A DNA stretch of 64,000 bases. Origin: Flavobacterium daemonense. GTDB taxonomy: Bacteria > Bacteroidota > Bacteroidia > Flavobacteriales > Flavobacteriaceae. The number at the start of each line of letters is the position of its first letter. The first letter of the stretch is position 1. Under the pieces are notes generated by a model. The model was not told where the DNA came from. It made no database searches and worked only from the letters and a program-made list of their open reading frames with translations. Location of the stretch: contig NZ_VJYD01000012.1 in NCBI RefSeq assembly GCF_007341385.1, forward strand, positions 62,001 to 126,000, in the 5' to 3' direction. This document shows, piece after piece, positions 59,661 through 64,000 of this stretch. Position numbers and translations under genes: made by a program.

Positions 59661-59940
59661 AATTTGTCATTTTTTTTAATAGGTTTAAAGTATAAAATAG
59701 ATTTTGGGCGTTGCTCTGCTTAAATACTTTGGGAGTATTAAACCAGAACGATTTGGACTGCAAAGGTAATCATTTGATTCTCAATATGAAATTATTTTTT
59801 TAAGTGGCCATTTTTTAGCTCATTTGTAATTTTATTTGTTTTAATGTTTAATTGTGGTGTAAGATTTGCTGTGCATATTGTTAAAAAAAGTAAATTTATC
59901 TTGAAATCGAGATTTGTAATTAAAATACCTTTTTTGACAA
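59661..59940. other. Divergent intergenic region (GNAT / alpha-beta hydrolase)
   Basis: The region is 280 bp and AT-rich, with the GNAT and hydrolase promoters. I see no hairpin, array or ORF of note. Confidence 0.5.
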
Positions 59941-60600
59941 ATGAGTAAAATACCTGTTTATTTTATGCCTGGCTTAGCCGCGAGTCCAGCAATTTTTGAA
60001 AGAATTAAATTAGACGAATCTGTTTTTGAAACCCATTTGCTTGAATGGGAGATTCCTAAACTTAAAGAATCTTTGTCTGATTATGCGCTGCGAATTGCCA
60101 AAAACATCAAACATGAAAATGCGGTTTTGATCGGAGTTTCCTTTGGAGGTATTTTGGTTCAGGAAATTTCGAAACATATAAAAGCACAAAAAGTAATTAT
60201 TATTTCAAGTGTAAGAAGCAATGCTGAATTTCCTCGTCGAATGAAAATCGGCAAGAAAACAAAAGCTTACAAACTAATTCCGATGAAGCTGATTTTGAAT
60301 ATTGAAAATCTGGCTAAATATTCTTTTGGAGAAAAAGTGAACAAGCGTATCAAATTATATGAAAAGTTTTTGACCGTTCGCGATCTTAATTATCTTCAAT
60401 GGGCTGTAGAGTCGGTTATTTTATGGGACAGGGATAAAGTTGATGACAATGTGATTCATATTCACGGCGACCAAGATGATGTTTTTCCTATAAAATATAT
60501 CGATAAATGTATTGTCGTAAAAGGCGGTAGTCATATTATGATTCTCAATAAGTATAAATGGCTGAATGAGAATTTACCTTCTATTATATTGGAGGATTAG
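59941..60600 (+). CDS. Small alpha/beta-hydrolase (219 aa)
   Basis: The cytosolic hydrolase-fold protein begins IPVYFMPGLAASPAIFERI (oxyanion region). It has the nucleophile motif AVLIGVSFGGILVQEI (Ser near 65), acid in IHIHGDQDDVFPI and histidine in VVKGGSHIMI. This completes a catalytic triad, but no specific substrate is indicated. It is a single gene followed by an inverted-repeat element. Confidence 0.83.
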   Translation: MSKIPVYFMPGLAASPAIFERIKLDESVFETHLLEWEIPKLKESLSDYALRIAKNIKHENAVLIGVSFGGILVQEISKHIKAQKVIIISSVRSNAEFPRRMKIGKKTKAYKLIPMKLILNIENLAKYSFGEKVNKRIKLYEKFLTVRDLNYLQWAVESVILWDRDKVDDNVIHIHGDQDDVFPIKYIDKCIVVKGGSHIMILNKYKWLNENLPSIILED

Positions 60601-60650
60601 CTAAAATAAAATTCCAAATTCCAATTCTTTCTAGATTTTAGCGCAATATT

Positions 60651-60750
60651 GTCATTTCGACGAAGGAGAAATCTCCACGAGTAACTCTATAATCAAAATC
60701 GACAATCTTTGTCGAGCCACTTGCGGAGATTTCTCCTTCGTCGAAATGAC
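60651..60750. repeat. 100-bp inverted-repeat element with perfect 26-bp arms
   Basis: The arms 60651-60676 and 60725-60750 are exact complements (GTCATTTCGACGAAGGAGAA plus ATCTCC). The interior holds a 15-nt hairpin CGACAATCTTTGTCG at 60700-60714. No ORF. The GACGAAGGAGAAATCT word is frequent in Bacteroidota intergenic repeats, as far as I recall. Confidence 0.78.
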
Positions 60751-60795
60751 AAACTAAGTGTTGGTCCTGCGTTATAAAGAAAATTAAAAATAAAA

Positions 60796-60828
60796 AAATC
60801 CCAAACTCCTTTTTGGAATTTGGGATTT
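60796..60828 (-). terminator. Terminator of the TPR gene
   Basis: A 10-bp stem AAATCCCAAA / complement with partly paired loop; on the minus strand it is followed by a T-rich stretch, 22 bp after the stop. Confidence 0.78.
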
Positions 60829-60850
60829 AAATATTGAAATTTAAAAATCG

Positions 60851-61366
60851 TTAGATTTTCTTCATTTGTTCTTTCATCATAGAAATTTGCTCTTTCAGCA
60901 TACCTTGTTTGTCTAATTTCTTAGCTTCATTCAATAAGTTAGTTGCTTCAAGCTTTCTGCGGCGCGACATTGCAACTCCGGCAAGGTTAAGTTTTGCAAC
61001 AGCTAAATCCATATCCATTGATAATCCAAGTTCGATTGCTTTTTTGAAATGCTTCTCAGCTTGGTTGATATTAGTCTGTGACAACATGATTCCGTGAAGG
61101 TAATTAAAATATCCTTGTTGTTTTCTTACCAATGCAGTTTCTGGATTTTTAATATATGATAGCCATTTTTTAGCACCTTCGAAGTCTTGTTTTCTTAATT
61201 TTAGGAAAGCTAAAAGGATAAATTCGTTTTTGAAATAAAGAAAAATCGGAATTGCAGACAATAATATAAGGAAAATTCCATTTCCAATTGAGTCATCAAC
61301 AATTTCGTAAATACCAGCGACTACAAGAAGTCCGGCCAAAATAAGTTTTATAATTTTGTTAAACAT
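60851..61366 (-). CDS. Membrane-anchored TPR-like protein
   Basis: The 171-residue protein has two membrane segments at the N-terminus (about 5-22 and 30-45) and a cytosolic helical-repeat tail with TPR character: RKQQGYFNYLHGIMLSQTNINQAEKHFKKAIELGL, AKLNLAGVAMSRRRKLEATNLLNEAKKL. It probably serves as a scaffold. No named family is recognised. It diverges from the L34 gene. Confidence 0.78.
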   Translation of the reverse strand: MFNKIIKLILAGLLVVAGIYEIVDDSIGNGIFLILLSAIPIFLYFKNEFILLAFLKLRKQDFEGAKKWLSYIKNPETALVRKQQGYFNYLHGIMLSQTNINQAEKHFKKAIELGLSMDMDLAVAKLNLAGVAMSRRRKLEATNLLNEAKKLDKQGMLKEQISMMKEQMKKI

Positions 61367-61430
61367 AATAGATGTATATTTGTGATTGCAAATATAGTAA
61401 AATGAATTAAAAATATTTTTATTAAAGTGC

Positions 61431-61460
61431 TTGCCAGAAAAAAAAGTCTTTGTATATTTG
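61431..61460 (+). promoter_or_regulatory. Promoter of rpmH (TTG - 19 nt - TATATTTG)
   Basis: TTG 61431-61433 and TATATTTG 61453-61460 match both Bacteroidota boxes with a 19-nt spacer. The leader to the ATG is about 70 nt. Confidence 0.8.
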
Positions 61461-61534
61461 CACTCGGTTTTTGAGCAACGATATTCAAAACCAAGAAAGA
61501 GTTAATTAGATACCATTTTTAAAGATACAAAGCA

Positions 61535-61696
61535 ATGAGCAAAAGAACATTTCAACCATCGAAAAGAAAAAGAAGAAATAAGCACGGATTTATGGACAGA
61601 ATGGCTTCTGCGAATGGAAGAAAAGTTCTAGCGCGTAGAAGAGCAAAAGGAAGACATAAATTAACTGTTTCTAGCGAGCCTAGACACAAAAAATAA
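61535..61696 (+). CDS. rpmH: 50S ribosomal protein L34
   Basis: The 53-residue, strongly basic protein begins MSKRTFQPSKRKRRNKHGF and continues RMASANGRKVLARRRAKGR, the L34 signature. It binds 23S rRNA. The gene is monocistronic between a textbook promoter and a terminator. The usual dnaA neighbour is absent, as in many Bacteroidota. Confidence 0.97.
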   Translation: MSKRTFQPSKRKRRNKHGFMDRMASANGRKVLARRRAKGRHKLTVSSEPRHKK

Positions 61697-61715
61697 TGTT
61701 TGTATAAACATACAT

Positions 61716-61743
61716 AAGGCGATTACTTTTTTAGTATCGCCTT
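61716..61743 (+). terminator. Rho-independent terminator of rpmH
   Basis: The stem AAGGCGAT-A-CT pairs with AGTATCGCCTT and is followed by T7, 20 bp after the stop. Confidence 0.88.
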
Positions 61744-61840
61744 TTTTTATACCTTGTCGGTAATAAATTTGTAACATTCTAGTTTCTAAAGCACTGTGAA
61801 TGTTTTTTGAATACAATAATAACTACACAATACATACAAA

Positions 61841-64000
61841 ATGCCTAAAGACACATCAATAAAATCAGTTTTAATAATAGGTTCAGGACCTATTGTTATT
61901 GGTCAAGCTTGCGAATTCGACTATGCAGGATCTCAATCTGCACGTTCGATTCGTGAAGAAGGAATTGAGGTTATCTTGATAAACTCAAATCCAGCGACGA
62001 TTATGACCGACCCATCTATGGCCGATCATATTTATTTGAAACCATTAACTACAAAATCGATTATTGAAATTCTGAAGGAACATCCGCAAATTGATGCAGT
62101 TTTACCAACAATGGGAGGGCAAACTGCTTTGAACTTGTGTTTGGAAGCTGAGGAAAAAGGAATCTGGCAGGATTTCGGAGTAAAATTAATCGGAGTTGAT
62201 GTAAATGCCATTAATATTACAGAAGACAGAGAACAGTTTAAGCAGCTTTTAGAAAGAATAAATGTACCAACTGCACCTGCAAAAACGGCTACTTCTTACT
62301 TAGAAGGAAAAGAAATTGCACAAGAATTTGGTTTTCCGCTTGTAATTCGCCCTTCGTTTACACTTGGAGGAACTGGAGCAGCTGTGGTTTACAAAAAAGA
62401 AGATTTTGATGAGCTTTTAACTCGCGGACTTGAAGCTTCTCCAATTCACGAAGTTTTGATTGACAAAGCTTTGATGGGATGGAAAGAATACGAATTAGAG
62501 CTTTTGAGAGATAAAAATGACAATGTTGTAATTATCTGTTCAATTGAAAATATGGATCCAATGGGAATCCACACAGGAGACTCGATTACAGTTGCACCAG
62601 CAATGACATTATCAGATACCACTTTCCAAAAATTGCGTGACTATGCAATTTTGATGATGAGAAGTATCGGGAATTTTGCTGGAGGATGTAACGTACAATT
62701 CGCAGTTTCTCCAGACGAAAAAGAAGATATCGTTGCAATCGAGATTAATCCTCGTGTGTCTCGTTCATCGGCTTTAGCATCAAAAGCTACGGGTTACCCA
62801 ATTGCAAAAATCGCTTCTAAACTTGCTTTAGGATACAACTTAGATGAATTGCAAAACCAAATTACAAAATCTACTTCGGCTCTTTTTGAACCAACTTTAG
62901 ATTATGTAATCGTAAAAATACCACGTTGGAACTTTGATAAATTTGAAGGGTCAGACAGAACTTTAGGTCTTCAGATGAAATCTGTGGGTGAGGTTATGGG
63001 AATCGGACGTTCTTTCCAAGAAGCATTGCATAAAGCGACTCAATCTTTAGAGATTAAGAGAAATGGTTTAGGCGCTGACGGAAAAGGATATAAAAATTAC
63101 GAACAAATTATTGAGAAACTAACTTATGCAAGCTGGGATCGTGTTTTTGTAATTTATGATGCAATCGCAATGGGAATTCCTTTGAGTACAATTCACGAAA
63201 TAACAAGAATCGATATGTGGTTCTTAAAACAATATGAAGAGCTTTATACGTTAGAGAAAGAAATCTCAAATTACAAAGTTGCTACTCTTCCTAAAGAATT
63301 ATTGCTTGAGGCGAAACAAAAAGGTTTTGCAGACAGACAAATCGCTCACATGATGAGTTGTCTGGAAAGTGAAGTACATACTTTACGTACGGACATGAAC
63401 ATTAACCGTGTGTTCAAACTGGTTGATACTTGTGCAGCTGAGTTTAAAGCTAAAACACCTTACTACTACTCAACTTTTGAAGCTGAAATTCAAAAAGCAA
63501 ACGGTGAGCGTTATGTTGACAACGAAAGTATTGTTACAGATAGAAAAAAAGTGATTGTTTTGGGTTCTGGACCAAACAGAATTGGACAAGGAATCGAGTT
63601 TGATTATTCTTGTGTACACGGAGTTTTGGCAGCAAAAGAATGTGGTTACGAAACGATTATGATCAACTGTAATCCTGAAACGGTTTCTACAGATTTTGAT
63701 ACTGCTGATAAATTATACTTTGAACCAGTTTTCTGGGAGCATATTTACGATATCATCCAACACGAAAAACCAGAAGGTGTAATCGTCCAGTTGGGTGGAC
63801 AAACGGCTCTTAAATTAGCAGACAAATTATCTAAATATGGTGTGAAAATCATCGGAACTAGTTTTGATGCACTTGATTTAGCAGAAGACAGAGGACGTTT
63901 CTCAGATTTACTTACTGAATTACATATTCCTTTCCCAAGATTCGGAATCGCTGAAACTGCGGATGAAGCTTCAAAATTAGCAGATACGTTAGATTTTCCA
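61841..64000 (+). CDS. carB: Carbamoyl-phosphate synthase large subunit, N-terminal 720 codons (cut by window edge)
   Basis: The frame runs from the ATG at 61841 to the edge without a stop. The first synthase half is complete: VLIIGSGPIVIGQACEFDYAGSQ, the ATP-grasp loop FTLGGTGAAVVYKKED and EINPRVSRSSALASKATGYPIAK. The oligomerisation region and the start of the second half (IVLGSGPNRIGQGIEFDYSCVHG, VQLGGQTALKLADKL) follow. It makes carbamoyl phosphate from bicarbonate, ATP and ammonia supplied by CarA, for arginine and pyrimidines. No carA gene is in the window. Confidence 0.97.
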   Translation, partial: MPKDTSIKSVLIIGSGPIVIGQACEFDYAGSQSARSIREEGIEVILINSNPATIMTDPSMADHIYLKPLTTKSIIEILKEHPQIDAVLPTMGGQTALNLCLEAEEKGIWQDFGVKLIGVDVNAINITEDREQFKQLLERINVPTAPAKTATSYLEGKEIAQEFGFPLVIRPSFTLGGTGAAVVYKKEDFDELLTRGLEASPIHEVLIDKALMGWKEYELELLRDKNDNVVIICSIENMDPMGIHTGDSITVAPAMTLSDTTFQKLRDYAILMMRSIGNFAGGCNVQFAVSPDEKEDIVAIEINPRVSRSSALASKATGYPIAKIASKLALGYNLDELQNQITKSTSALFEPTLDYVIVKIPRWNFDKFEGSDRTLGLQMKSVGEVMGIGRSFQEALHKATQSLEIKRNGLGADGKGYKNYEQIIEKLTYASWDRVFVIYDAIAMGIPLSTIHEITRIDMWFLKQYEELYTLEKEISNYKVATLPKELLLEAKQKGFADRQIAHMMSCLESEVHTLRTDMNINRVFKLVDTCAAEFKAKTPYYYSTFEAEIQKANGERYVDNESIVTDRKKVIVLGSGPNRIGQGIEFDYSCVHGVLAAKECGYETIMINCNPETVSTDFDTADKLYFEPVFWEHIYDIIQHEKPEGVIVQLGGQTALKLADKLSKYGVKIIGTSFDALDLAEDRGRFSDLLTELHIPFPRFGIAETADEASKLADTLDFP

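Overview
The window is chromosomal DNA from a member of the Bacteroidota, most likely Flavobacterium or a close relative. It is AT-rich, with A-rich leaders in place of Shine-Dalgarno sites and recurrent TAnnTTTG (-7) boxes, several preceded by TTG about 18-21 nt upstream. It carries lineage-typical genes: DUF5686, DUF4249, DUF4290 and DUF4199 proteins, STN-domain TonB receptors with FecI/FecR, a type B L31, and a 6S-like RNA between zapA and rny. No prophage, plasmid, IS transposase or CRISPR array was seen.

Layout. 1-3635 (minus): pentapeptide protein (cut by the edge), a small HMA-like protein, an AraC regulator, an unknown protein and a GH130 enzyme. 4082-6271: a GH2 glycosidase between two related palindromic elements, the first inserted in its leader with a 9-bp duplication. 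6397-7706: MgtC-like protein and a nucleosidase. 7749-12943 (minus): ECF sigma factor, small HMA-like protein, FecR, STN-TonB receptor and DUF4249 lipoprotein, a complete trans-envelope signalling/uptake operon. 13263-24580: giant DUF2339 membrane protein, tRNA-Met, START-like protein, class IV aminotransferase, YqgE, HU, Fmt, RecQ, an AAA ATPase and an esterase. 24868-31730: DUF493, DUF4290, MurA (Asp in place of the fosfomycin-target Cys), CDF exporter, DUF5686 protein and AroQ. 31858-34685: four small outer-membrane beta-barrels, three of them paralogous. 34782-39783: XerD, PAS histidine kinase, RNase Y, 6S-like RNA, ZapA and a coiled-coil partner. 39954-45829: M23 peptidase, TonB receptor, a lipoprotein with two EF-hand-like loops and a DUF2971 protein. 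45933-52096 (minus): DUF4199, DPM-type glycosyltransferase, phosphosugar mutase, YhcG/DUF1016 nuclease and MsbA-like ABC exporter. 52346-64000: L31, GlmU-like protein, PepSY-like protein, ABC-F, OprO/P porin with a DASS anion transporter, GNAT, hydrolase, TPR protein, L34 and the first 720 codons of carB.

Most coding content is ordinary core genome. The unexplained structure is mainly intergenic. Arrays with a strict 8-bp period (CTAAGNNN read outward from gene 3' ends) overlap stop codons and flank terminators between convergent genes. Other 7-8-bp arrays sit across promoters, and several perfect 24-26-bp inverted-repeat elements are present. On the protein side, the most interesting items are two gaplessly alignable HMA-like small proteins without CxxC, one embedded in the sigma/FecR operon, and a YhcG nuclease spliced with near-zero spacing into an envelope operon.
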